Shown here: one piece after another, positions 52,790 to 64,000 of the stretch
Layout: each line of letters opens with the position of its first letter
How positions within the stretch are numbered: position 1 is the stretch's first letter
DNA from: Lepus europaeus
Lineage: Eukaryota > Chordata > Mammalia > Lagomorpha > Leporidae
Assembly: GCF_033115175.1 (NCBI RefSeq)
Contig: NW_026909196.1
Coordinates: 6,820,001-6,884,000, forward strand
Length of the DNA stretch: 64,000 bases
Direction: 5' to 3'
Position numbers and translations under genes: made by a program
Notes under the pieces: generated by a model
What the model was told of the DNA's origin: nothing
What the model saw: the letters and a program-made list of their open reading frames with translations, nothing else
The model's database searches: none

Positions 52790-54544
52790 TTTTAACTTTT
52801 ATTTAATGAATATAAATTTCCAGTGTATAGTTTATGGATTACAATGCCTTCCCCTTCCCATAACTTCCCTCCCACCCACAACCCTCCCCTCTCCCGCTCC
52901 CTCTCCCCTTCCATTCACATCAAGATACTTTTGCAATTCTCTTTATATACAGAAGATCAATTTAGTATAAAGATTTCAATAGTTTGCACCCACAGAAACA
53001 CAAAGTGAAACATACTGTTTGAGAACTAGTTATAGCATTAAATCAAGATGTACAGCACATTATGGATAGAGATCCCACATGAGGAGCAAGTGCACAGTGA
53101 CACCTGTTGTTAACCCAACAAATTGACACTCTAGTTTATGGCTCCAGTAACCACCCTAGGGTGTCGTCATGAGTTGCCAAGGCTATGGAAGCCTTCCAAG
53201 TTTGCTGACTCTGATCATATTTAGACAAGGTCATAAAAGACAGGGTGAGCATAGTAACCAATGATCCTAACAGTGGCATTTACCAGGTTTGAACAATTAT
53301 ACAGCATTAAGTGGGGAAGAGGACCATCAGTACACACAGGTTGGGAGTAGAGCCATTGGTAGTAGAGTAGAGGTTATGATTACAAAGGAATGAGGCCCAA
53401 GTATGCTAGACAGGGTCTAGAACAAAGGACAGAGTCATTATTAGAGGAGCTAAGAAAGGTGCTGTCTAAGCTACAATTAAGTTTTCTGATTGAGAGGCAA
53501 GTAGAACCTGATAGAAGGGGCTTGATAATAATCTGGTGGGCTTTAGGCTTTGTAAGTTAAGAGGCCCAGACCTATCTATCTCTTCACTTGGGGTATATCC
53601 TAAGGGAGGTGTGAACCTCCTAGGGGAAGGCACTCTGTTGACTTTCATTACTTGGCTGGCCTGGGAGGAGAGCTGGCCAGGTAAAGGCAGGTGGCATCTC
53701 TAACAGGAAATTTACAGTTCTGCCTGCAATGTTGCTGACCCTACTTGGCTGTCCCCTCAGCTGCAGTGGTCACGTTGGAAGTTGGGCTGAGTGAAGGGCT
53801 TTTCAGCTTAGAGCCAATAAGATCTGTGGCTCTGACCTGGGCATCCTTCGACTCCAGGGCAGGTCCATTTCCAGTGATCCAACTCTTGGCAGAGCTGCCA
53901 GGGCTCTTCACAAGCTGATTTCTGCTGAAGCCCAGGCTTACCACCTTGAAATCCACTGCAGTGGACTGGCCTGTTGGGTCTCCTTGAGGGCAGATCACTG
54001 TACAGATCAGCCATTTATATGCCTGCCACCCATTGCTTCTGATGCCTAGCTTTCTTTTCCTCTTGGTTTGTGTTAAAGCAGACCAGAGGATGCAAGTCAA
54101 GGGAGTGCCCGTATCCCATCTCTAATCTTCGGTGGCCTGAACTAAAGTCTATAGTCACAGGCATGTGCTGTAGTAGTTTTTCTAAGGTAGACAATGCCCA
54201 TGAGGAAAATTATATTCTCACTTTAAAACTTTCTTTCCCTTTGGTCTGAAAGGGAGGTTTTTTTTCTACTTACTGTATACCTCAGTGATGGCGAAGTAAA
54301 TCTAGCTATGAGATTATTATTTAAATTCTTATTTTGGCTATGCTATTACAGAAAAATGTAAGCCATCTCTTTTATAAGGTCTAAAGATTAAATTGTGCAT
54401 CCTACAGATTCCTTCATAATAGAATTAGTTTCCTACCTTGAGAATAGAGAAATGAAAGAACAAGTTGGGCTTAGAATAGAGAAATGAGGGAGCAAGTCCT
54501 AGATCACTTGCTGACATTAGCAATATCACATGAATACTTAGCAG

Positions 54545-55892
54545 TTTCAACCATTAGATAACAACTTAAGAAAACATTTACCATAAAGTCCAATGCATTC
54601 TATAAATTTTAAGAATCATGTATTTGAAAACACCTCTTAAATATCTAACATGGTGTAGTTTGTTTAACCAGTAAACTTAAGCACACTCATCTAAAATGTT
54701 TTTAGTTTCTTTCTACCAACAAGTTTAAAACATATGATACACAGATTCAGGTCACAGAAATTCAAATGTATCTTTGATTGATTTTAGCAGCTTAAATTTA
54801 TGGACAATCTTATCTATAAGTCATTTAAAATAAAACTCAATAAAATTTCCCCATGTGGACATACAATATGTACACACATATAACATAGCATAGTAGTCCA
54901 ATATAGCAATTTTAATAATAGCTTTTAAAATCTTTAACTCTTTTTGTAGATTGCCAATTGATTTGAATTGCTTTTTGTTTTTAGTAACTTCAGTTAACCA
55001 TACTTTCTCTCAGTTGGTACTGTCAATAAATTATTGGCTTCATCTGTTTACAGAGCCATCCCAAAGTACTGAATACAATAGAAGTGGCTGGAAAAAGTCC
55101 ATAGGAACCTATAGGAGGACAGCTAAACACAGAACCAACAAGGCTTTAGTTTTATGAGCAGCAAATCATATATAACTGTGGATGACAAAAAACTTTAAGT
55201 CGCCATGTTTAAAATTATAAACTCATCAACCAACAAGAGGCACTTGCTTACTTCACAGTATTTTTGAAAGCACCTGTAGGATTTTACAAGTATTTAACCC
55301 TTTAAGCCTCTGGGGCTTTCTCATTAAGATAACTATCATGTCTAGTAACACAAGATCATTAGACTTTTTAATTCTCAATCATTTGTATTAATAGCATTTT
55401 CCATTATAGAAACTTAAAATTTGGTACCATGTCACATCTTGACAGTACTTCTAATATAATCCAAATAGCCTGATTAGTTGGTGTCTCTATAAGATGAGAG
55501 ACATAGGTCCTTCGATTTTTTCAGTTGGGCCCAAACTGGAAAAACCAAAGTCCAAGATTTACTGGAAATTTTAGAGTCCAGATTGTTTGGAACTTTCATT
55601 TTTTGAATGCCTGTCAAGAATGCCAAGAAGGCTCAAAATCCAAAATATCTGGTTGAAATAAGATTCCTTAAAATCATGACATAACATAGACCAAATTTGA
55701 TCATTGTTACAAGGTGATTATTCAAATCTTTGAAAAGAAGCACATATTTAAATAACCCATAGCTCTTAATAAAAATTCTGCTGTTTTTGAACAATTAGAA
55801 TTGAACAGACATCAAGAGAACATAATAGATTACTATAACACATTGCTGTAACAGAGCATCAGAGTTTAATTCTATGTCAAAGAGAAATTGAG
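54545..55892. other. Non-coding interior of the half-L1 candidate, seen only in this copy
   Basis: About 1.35 kb between the ORF1 end and the part shared with the copies at 6944 and 10086. AT-rich, with no open frame of interest and no trace of endonuclease or reverse-transcriptase motifs on either strand. No target-site duplication or poly(A) marks either edge, so it appears to belong to the element and not to a separate insertion. Confidence 0.6.
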
Positions 55893-55927
55893 CTTCCTGT
55901 GATCTTTTGCTGTGAGGTTTCCTTCCT

Positions 55928-56989
55928 TTACCTTCTTTCATATTGATGACCATGTTTCTGTGTTTCTGTGTGTAACACATCTTTAAGCATCTTTTGCAGG
56001 GCAGGACGAGTGGCGACAAATTCTTTCAGTTTCTGTTTGCTATGAAAAGTCTTAATTTCACCTTCATTCACAAATGAGAGCTTTGCAGGATATAATATTC
56101 TGGGCTGACAGTTTTTCTCTCTTAGTACCTGGGCTATGTCTCACCATTCCCTTCTAGCTTGTAGGGTTTCTGATGAGAAGTCTGCTGTGAGTCTAATTGG
56201 AGATCCTCTAAGAGTTATCTGACGTTTCTCTCTTGCACCTTTTAGAATCTTTTCTTTATGTTTCACTGTGGTGAGTTTGATTACAACATGTCGTGGTGAG
56301 GATCTCTTTTGGTCATGTTTATTAGGGATTCTATAAGCTTCCTGTACTAAGATGCCTCTGTCCTTCTCCAAACCTGGGAAATTTTCTGCTAGTATCTCAC
56401 TGAAAATGCCTTCTAATCCTTTCTCCCTCTCCATGCCTTCAGGAACTCCTAGAACCCAGATGTTAGGTTTTTTAATAGTATCCTGTAGATTCCCAACAAT
56501 ATTTTTTAGATTTCTAATTTCCTCTTCTTTTCTTTCGTTTGCCTGTTTCCTTTCCTGTTCTCTGTCTTCTAAGTCTGATATTCTCTCTTCTGCTTCACCC
56601 ATTCTGTTTTTAAGGCTTTCTAATGTGTTTGTCATTTGATCTATTGAATTCTTCATTTCATTATGATTTCTCATCACTATCAGAGTTTCTTGTTCTACTA
56701 GTTGTTTCATTTCATTTTGATTCCTCCTTAATATTTCATTTTCACGAGAGAGATTTTCTATCTTGTCCATTAAGGATTTCTGTAGTTCAAGAATTTGTTT
56801 TTGAGAACTTCTTAATGTTCTTATCAATTTTTTGAGATCCGCTTCTTGCATTTCTTCTATCTCATCATCTTCATAATCTTGAATTGGGGTGTCTTTTTCA
56901 TTTGGGAGCGTCATAGTGTCTTGCTTGTTCTTGTTACCTTGGTTTTTGCGTTTGTTGTTTGGCATGTTGGAGATATTTGGTTTCTTCAC
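55928..56989 (-). pseudogene. ORF1 of the half-L1 candidate, one internal stop
   Basis: Open from ATG at 56989 (MKKPNISNMPNNKRKNQGNK; the MPNNK start used by the other L1 lies 8 codons in) for 282 codons to a TGA at 56141, where the second L1 copy has CGA after ARREW. That is a C-to-T change at a CpG, the commonest mutation. Beyond it the same frame continues without another stop to a TAA at 55928-55930, total about 353 codons. The order is acidic N terminus (DYEDDEIEEMQEAD), long coiled coil, central RNA-binding part (PNIWVLGVPEGMEREKG) and C-terminal domain. One stop and no frameshift make it much better preserved than the ORF1 at 27998. Confidence 0.88.
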
Positions 56990-57894
56990 TGTGGTGTTTT
57001 TTCTTGTTACACTATGGCTCTATATTAAGTGGACTGTCTGCTTTCAGTGGAGCCTTAGAGGCTTGAAATGAGTGTGGCCTGAGAGCTGTGTTTGGTTCCT
57101 CAGGGTTGAGGGTGTGTCAAAGAGGACACTCCCAGGTTAGGCGTGGTAAATCTCTCTTTCTTTCTTTCTTTTTTTTTTTGCTTCAAAAGGGAAGTAATTC
57201 CACACAGCTGAACGTAATTGGAGGTAGTTAGCAGGTGAATGATATACCCACAGGAGCCAGAGATCAGAAGCTCTTTCCCAAGAACCACACAGGGAATCTC
57301 TGCTGCCCTCAGTGTGGGCTCAACTCTCCTGCAGTATCCCACTGGATTGCCAAGCCAGATGCCAATCTCCTGTTATTTCACCCCTCCCCCCAGAGTCAGG
57401 CTTCTCTGCTAGGCTCAGGGCTGGCGCAGACCCGAGGTCGCCCTGCTTATGACGTATGTCCAAAATGGGGACTGCTCTTTGTCTTGTTAGCCTTTGAGAG
57501 GTGAGCGGAGAGAGAGAAACTCGTGTCCATATCGGTCACTTTTTTTTTTTCCTCTCTCTCTTCTAGTTAGCCTGGTGAACTTTTCCCCACGGAGTTTCAA
57601 GCCTCATTCCCTCTAGTCTCCTCTTTCTGCTTGCCCGCTGGTGTCTCGGGCTATTAAGGATCGGCTCACCTCGCGTTCCAGCGCTGGTGCGTTGATTCTG
57701 CCGCTGGTGTTCCGAACCTGGGCTCCCACGCTCTCCACGCAGGTCCACTGTGAATCACTAGTTCTGGAAGAGTTTCCTCTGCTGTTTCTTCCCCTACTCT
57801 TCCTTGACCCTGAAGTATCTCCACTGTTATTAACTTGTGTGTTTCCGAACTATCAATGTGCTCACTTCCTATTCCGCCATCTTGCCGCTCTCTC

Positions 57895-60800
57895 TGTTTT
57901 GAATGATTTTATCAGGGAACATTTCATTTTGTACCGTAGAAACACTAATTGGTTCATCATGGGGACACCAGCTCTACACATTCGTATTTTTCTAGGGAGA
58001 AAGCTAGAGGAACTGCGGCAAACAAACATGATATTTCTCTTTGTATCGATGACATTTTATGCACTTGCCTAATGAAAAGACTTTGCTTTTCTGCAAAACC
58101 ATATTTACTGTGATTTTCTCGGTCCATTGCATACGAATTCCACACCAGTTTGTCCGGATATGACTGCATGAAAACAGAAATATCCAGTTGCGTTTTAGCT
58201 AACTCAATCCGAAATATTGTGAACGCCTCTTTGTTTGTGTTTTCTGGATATTATCAATGTACTTTATTGTTTTGAATGTTTTTTATCAGGGAACATTTAA
58301 TTTTGTACCATTGAAACACTAATTGGTTCATCATGAGGACACCAGCTCTACACATTCGTATTTTCTAGGGAGAAAGCTAGAGGAACTGCGACAAACAAAC
58401 ATGATATTTCTGTTTGTATAGATGACATTTTATGCACTTGCCTAGCGATAAGACTTTGCTTTTCTCCAAAATAACTTTTACTGTGATTTTCTCAGTCCAG
58501 TTATATGAATTCCAGAGCAGTTTGTCCAGATATGACTGGATGAAAACAGAAATATCCAGTTGTGTTTTGGTTAACTCAATCTGAAATATTGTGAAAGCCT
58601 CTCTTTTTGTGCACTTGCTTAACGAAAACACTTTGCCTTCCTCCAAAACCATTTTTACTCTGATTTTCTCAGCCCGTTGCATACAAATTCCACTCCACTT
58701 TGTCCGGATATGATTGGATGAAACCAGTAATATCCGGTTGTGTTTTGGCTAACTCAATCCGAAATATTGTGAAAGCCTCTGTGTTTGTGTTTTCTGGATA
58801 TTATTGTTGGACTTTATTGTTTTGAATGTTTTTATCAGGGAACATTTAATTTTGTACTGTTGAAGAACTAATTGGTTCATCATGGGGACACCAGCTCCAC
58901 ACATTCGTATTTTCTAGGGAGAAATCTAGAGGAACTGCGGCGAACAAACATATTTCTGTTTGTATAGATGACATTTTATGCACTTGCCTAACGAAAATAC
59001 TTTGCTTTTCTCCAAAACCATTTTTACTGTGATTTTCTCTGTCCATTGCATACGAATTCCACAACACTTTGTCCGAATATTACTGGATGAAACCGCAAAT
59101 ATCCGGTTTTACTTTGGCTAACTCAATCCCAGATATTGCTACAGCCTCTGTGTTTGTGTATTCCTGACATTATCCACGGACTTTAATGTTTTGAATGTTT
59201 TTATCAGGGTATATTTAATTTTGTGCTTGCAAATACTAATTGTGTCCACTTGGAGACACCAGCTCTACACATTCGTATTTTCTAGGGAGAAAGCTAGAGG
59301 AACTGCGGCAAACAAACATGATATTTCTGTTTGTATCGATGACATTTTACATACTTGCGTAACGAAAATACTTTGCTTTTCTCCAAAACCATTTTTACTG
59401 TGATTTTCTCTGTCCATTGCATACGAATTCCACACCAGTTTGTCCAGATATAAATGGATGAAACCGTAAATATCCGGTTGTGTTTTGGCTAACTCAATGC
59501 CAAAAATGTGAAAGATTCTGTGATTGTGTTTTTTGGATATTAACGATGGACTTTATTTTATTGAATGTTATTATCAGGGAACATTTAATTTTGTACCGTA
59601 GAAAGACTAATTGGTTCATCATGGGGACACCAGCTCTACACATTCATAATTTCTAGGGAGAATGCTAGAGGAACTGCGGCAAACAACCATCATATTTCTG
59701 TTTTTATAGATGACATTTTATGCACTTGCCTAACGAAAAGACTGCTTCTCTCCAAAACCATTTTTACTGTGTATTTCTCGGTACATTGCATACGAATTCC
59801 ACACGACTTTGTCCAGATATGACTGGATGAAACTGAAAAACTATCCGGATTTATTTTGGCTAAATCAATCCCTTCAATTGCTACATCCTCTGGGTTTGCG
59901 TTTTCTGGATATTATCAACGGACTTTATTGTTTTCAATGTTTTTTTATCGGGGAACATTTAATTTTCTGCTTGGAATCACTAATTGGTTCCACATGGAGA
60001 CACCAGCTTTTCATATTCATATTTTCTAGGGACAAAGCTAGAGGAACTGCGGCAAACAAACATGATATTTCCGTTTGTATCGATGACATTTTATGCACTT
60101 TCCTAATGAAAAGACTTTGCTTTTCTCCAAAAATATTTTTACTCTGATTTTCTCGGTCCATTGCATATGAATTACACACCAGTTTGTCAGGATATGACTG
60201 GATGAAAACAGAAATATGCTGTTGTGTTTTGGCTAACTCAATTCGAAATATTGTGAAGGCCTCTGTGTTTGTGTTTTCCGGATATTATCGATGGACTTTA
60301 TTGTTTGAAAGTTTATATCAGGGAACATTTAATTTTGTACCGAAGAAAGACTAATTGGTTCATCAAGGGGACACCAGCTCCACATATTCGTATTTTGTAG
60401 GGAGAAAGCTAGAGGAACTGCGGCAAACAAACATGATATTTCTGTTTGTATAGAAGACATTTTATGACTTGCCTAAGGAAAAGACTTTGCTTTTCTCCAA
60501 AACCATTTTTACTGTGATTTTCTCGGTCCATTGCATACGAATTGACAACACTTCGTCCGGATATGACTGGAAGAAACTCAAAAACTATCCGGATTTGTTT
60601 TGGCTATCTCAATCCCAGCAATTGCTACAGCATCTGTGTTTGCGTTTTCTGGATATTATCAATGCTCTTTATTGATTTGAACGTTTTTTATCGGGGAACA
60701 TTTTATTTTGAGCTTGGATACAGTAATTGGTTCCACATGGAGACACCAGCTCTACACATTCGTATTATCTAGGGAGAAAGCTAGAGGAACTGTGACAAAC

Positions 60801-63800
60801 AAACATGATATGTCTGCTTGTATCGATGACATTTTGTGCACTTGCCTAACGAAAAGACTACTTTTCTCCAAAACCATTTTTACTGTGATTTTCTCGGTCC
60901 ATTGCATACGAATTCCACACCACTTTGTCCGGATATGTCTGGATGAAACCAGAAATATGCGGTTGTGTTTTGGCTAACTCAAACCGAAAAATTGCTACAG
61001 CCTCTGTGTTTGTGTATTCCTGATATTATCCATGGACTTTATTGTTTTGAATGTTTTTTATCAGGGAACATTTAATTTTGTGCTTGGAAACACTAATTGG
61101 TTCCACTTGGAGACACCAGCTCTACACATTTGAATTTTCTAGGGAGAATGCTAGAGGAACTGCGACAAACAAATATGATATTTCTGTTTGTATAGATGAC
61201 ATTTTATGCACTTTCCTAACGAAAAGACTTTGCTTTTCTCCAAAACCATTTTTACTCTGATTTTCTCGGTCCATTGCATATGAATTCCACAGAAGTTTAC
61301 CGGATATGATTGGATGAAACCGGAAATATCCGGTATTGTTTTAGCTTACTCAGTCCGGATATTGCTACAGCCTCTGTGTTTGTGTCTTCCGGATATTATC
61401 AACAGACTTTATTGTTTTGAATATTTTTATCAGGGAAAATTTATTTTTGTGCTTGGAAACAGTAATAGGTTCCACATGGAGACTCCAGCTCTACATATTT
61501 GTATTTTCTAGGGAGAAAGCTAGAATAACTGCGGCAACCAAACATGATATTTCTGTTTGTACAGATGACATTGTATGTACTTGCCTAATGAAAAGACTTT
61601 GCTTTTCTCCAAAACCATTTTTACTGTGATTTTCTCGGTCCATTCCATACGAATTCCTCAACAGTTTACCGGATTTGACTGGATGAATCCGGAAATATCC
61701 GGTTTTGTTTTGGCTAACTCAACCCGAAATATTGTGAAAGCCTCTGTGTTTGTGTATTTCTCATATTATCCATGCACTTTATTGTTTTGAATTTTTTTTT
61801 ATCAGGGAACCTTAATTTTGTGCTTGGAAACACTAATTGGTGCCACATGGAGACACCAGTTCTACACATTCGTATTTTCTAGGGAGAAAGCGAGAGGAAC
61901 TGTGGCAAACAAACATGATTTTTCTGTTTCTATAGATGACAGTTTATGCACTTGCCTAATGAAAAGACTTCGCTTTTCTCCAAAACCATTTTTACTGTGA
62001 TTTCCTCGGTCCATTGCATACGAATTCCACACCAGTTTGTCCGGATATGACTGGATGAAACCAGAAATATCCGGGTTTTTTTGGCTAACTCAATCCGAAA
62101 TATTGTGCCAGACTCTGTGTTTGTGTTTTCTGGATATTATCGATGGATTTTATGGTTTTGAAAGTTTTTTATCAGGGAACATTTAATTTCATACTGTTGA
62201 AACACTAATTGGTTCATCATGGGAACACCAGCTCTACACATTTGTAATTTCTAGGGAGAAAGCTAGAGGAATTGCGGTAAACAAGCACTATATTTCTGTT
62301 TGTATAGATGACATTTTATGCACTTGCATAACGAAAAGACTTTGCTTTTCTCCAGAACGATTTTTACTGTGATTTTCTGGGTCCATTGCATTCGAATTCC
62401 ATACCAGTTTGTCCGGGTATGACTGCATGATACCGAAAATCTCCCGTTTTGTTTTGGCTAACTCAATTCGAAATATTGCTACAGCCTGTGTTTTTGTGTT
62501 TTCAGGTATTATCAACGGACTTTATTGTTTTGAATGTTTTTTATCGGGGAACATTAATTTTGAGCTTAGATACACTAATTGGTTCCACATGGTGACAACA
62601 GCTCTACACATTCGTATTTTCTAGGGAGTAAACTAGAGGAACTGCCGCAAACAAACATGACATTTCTGTTTGTATAGATGACATTTTATGCCCTGGCCTA
62701 ACGAAAAGACTTTGCTTTTCCCCAAAACCAATTTTACTGTGATTTCCTCGGTCCATTGCATATGAATTCCAGACTAGTTTGTCCAGATATGACTGGATGA
62801 AACCAGAAATATCCGGTTGTGCTTTGGCCATTTCAATCCGAAATGTTGTGAAGCCTCTGTCTTTGTGTTTTCTGGATATTATCGATGGACTTCATTGTTT
62901 TGAATGTTTTTATCAGGGAACTTTAATTCTGTACCATTGAAACAGTAATTGGTTGATCACGGGGACACCAGCTCTACACATCTGTATTTTCTAGGGAGAA
63001 AGCTAGAGGAACCACGGCAAGGAGACATGATATTTCTGTTTGTATAGATGAGAATTTATGCACTTGCCTAACGAAAAAACTTTGCTTTTCTCCAAAACCA
63101 TTTTTACTGTGATTTTCTCGGTCCATTGCATACGAATTCCACACCACTTTGTCCGGATAAGACCGGATGAAACCGGAAATATCCGGTTTTATTTTGGATA
63201 ACACAATCCCAGATATTGCTACAGCATCTGTGTTTGTGTATTCCTGATATTATCCACAGACTTTATTGTTTTGAATGTTTTTTATCGGGGAACATTTAAT
63301 TTTATTTTGTGCTTGGAATCACTAATTGGTTCCACATGGAGACACCAGCTCTACACATTCGTATTTTCTAGGGAGAAAGCTAGAGGAACTGTGGCAAACA
63401 AACATGATATATCTGTTTGTATCGATGACAGTTTATGCACTTTCCTAACGAAAAGACTTTGCTTTTCTCCAAAAACATTTTTACTCTGATTTTCTCGGTC
63501 CATTGCATATGAATTACACACCAGTTTGTCAGGATATGACTGGGTGAAAACAGAAATATCCGGTTCTGTTTTGGGTAACTCAATCCGAAATATTGTGAAA
63601 GCCTCTGTGTTTGTGTTTTCTGGATATAAACGATGGACTGTATTGTTTTGAATATTTTTATCAGGGAACATTTAATTTTGTACCGTGGAAACACTAATTG
63701 GTTCACCATGGGGAAACCAGTTCTAAATATTTGTATTTTCTAGGGAGAAAGTTAAATCAACTGCGGCAAACAAACATGATATTTCTGTTTGTATAGAGGA

Positions 63801-64000
63801 TATTTTATGCACTTGCCTAACGAAAAGACTTTGCTTTTCTCCAAAACCATTTTTACTGTGATTTCCTCGATGCATTGCATACGAATTCCACAGCAGTTTC
63901 TCTGGATATGACTGGATGCAACCGGAAATATCCGGTTTTGTTTTGGTTAACTCAATCCCAGATACTGCTACAGCCTCTGTGTTTTTGTTTTCTGGATGTT
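57895..64000 (+). repeat. Satellite array, right block
   Basis: About 16 further monomers in the same orientation, continuing to the window end. The phase resumes with the target-site copy TGTTTTGAATGATTTT, exactly the monomer position at which the middle block stopped. Monomers are diverged from one another. One variant (GAATTACACACCAGTTTGTC) recurs at 60169 and 63511, 3,342 bp or nine monomers apart. A partly deleted monomer lies near 58590-58640. Nothing but satellite was found here. Confidence 0.95.

Larger units (their letters stand above)
52790..57894 (-). mobile_element. L1-derived element with ORF1 but no ORF2 (half-L1 candidate)
   Basis: A 5.1-kb minus-strand insertion in the satellite. 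Its 5' end is at 57894 (complement GAGAGCGGCAAGATGGCGG), with an L1-type 5' UTR of about 0.9 kb, ORF1 at 56989-55928 and some 30 bp of normal post-ORF1 L1 sequence to about 55893. There it leaves L1: where ORF2 would start there is about 3.1 kb of non-coding sequence (55892-52790) ending in the ordinary lagomorph L1 3' terminus. The same 16-bp satellite sequence occurs on both sides, so it was one insertion, not two. Two other copies in this window (6944-8007 and 10086-11861) share the unusual 3' part. Half-L1 (HAL1) elements of other mammals have this layout and depend on L1 ORF2 in trans; I infer the same here. Confidence 0.75.

Noticed and set aside
52790-57894. Two adjacent independent L1 fragments instead of one half-L1
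   Set aside because: A single matched target-site duplication surrounds the whole segment, both parts have the same strand and correct order, and no poly(A) or duplication lies between them. Not fully excluded without genome-wide copies.
57235-58072. Frames of 89 and 143 codons, + strand
   Set aside because: They are antisense to the LINE 5' UTR, and the longer one runs on into satellite; no domain seen.

Overview
This is mammalian DNA, almost certainly from a leporid (rabbit or hare). The main evidence is the many copies of the lagomorph C-repeat SINE (CSINE: tRNA-like head, GGCCCAAG core, CT-rich tail) and LINE-1 copies that share one lagomorph-type 3' end (a GGGAGGGAAGTTATGGGAGG-like tract followed by ATTAAATAAAAG). 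I see no bacterial-style gene, rRNA or tRNA gene. Nearly all short open frames in the window are by-products of repeats.

Layout. (1) 1-6943: a head-to-tail satellite of about 372 bp. (2) 6944-34114: a 27 kb non-satellite island. It holds nested old and young LINEs and SINEs, a processed pseudogene of GOLM2 (CASC4), a KRAB zinc-finger locus on the + strand (intact KRAB-A and KRAB-B exons, ruined C2H2 finger exon) and, at its right end, a full-length but disabled L1. (3) 34115-52789: the same satellite in the same orientation, including a higher-order repeat (HOR) of 3,980 bp (11 monomers) present four times at 35051-49055, and one young CSINE insertion. (4) 52790-57894: a minus-strand LINE insertion with L1 5' UTR, ORF1 and an L1 3' end but no ORF2, flanked by a 16-bp target-site duplication. 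It looks like a half-L1 element. (5) 57895-64000: satellite again. In total there are roughly 85 satellite monomers, all in one orientation.

The most notable points are: the ORF2-less L1-like element, with two relatives in the window (6944-8007 and 10086-11861); the 11-mer HOR with a shortened third copy; and the fact that the satellite on the two sides of the 27 kb island is in phase to within 5 bp, which suggests the island entered a pre-existing array. The window looks like a satellite-rich pericentromeric or heterochromatic region next to or invaded by a KRAB-ZNF segment. No complete intact protein-coding gene was found. All identity and age statements come from reading by eye, without alignment software.
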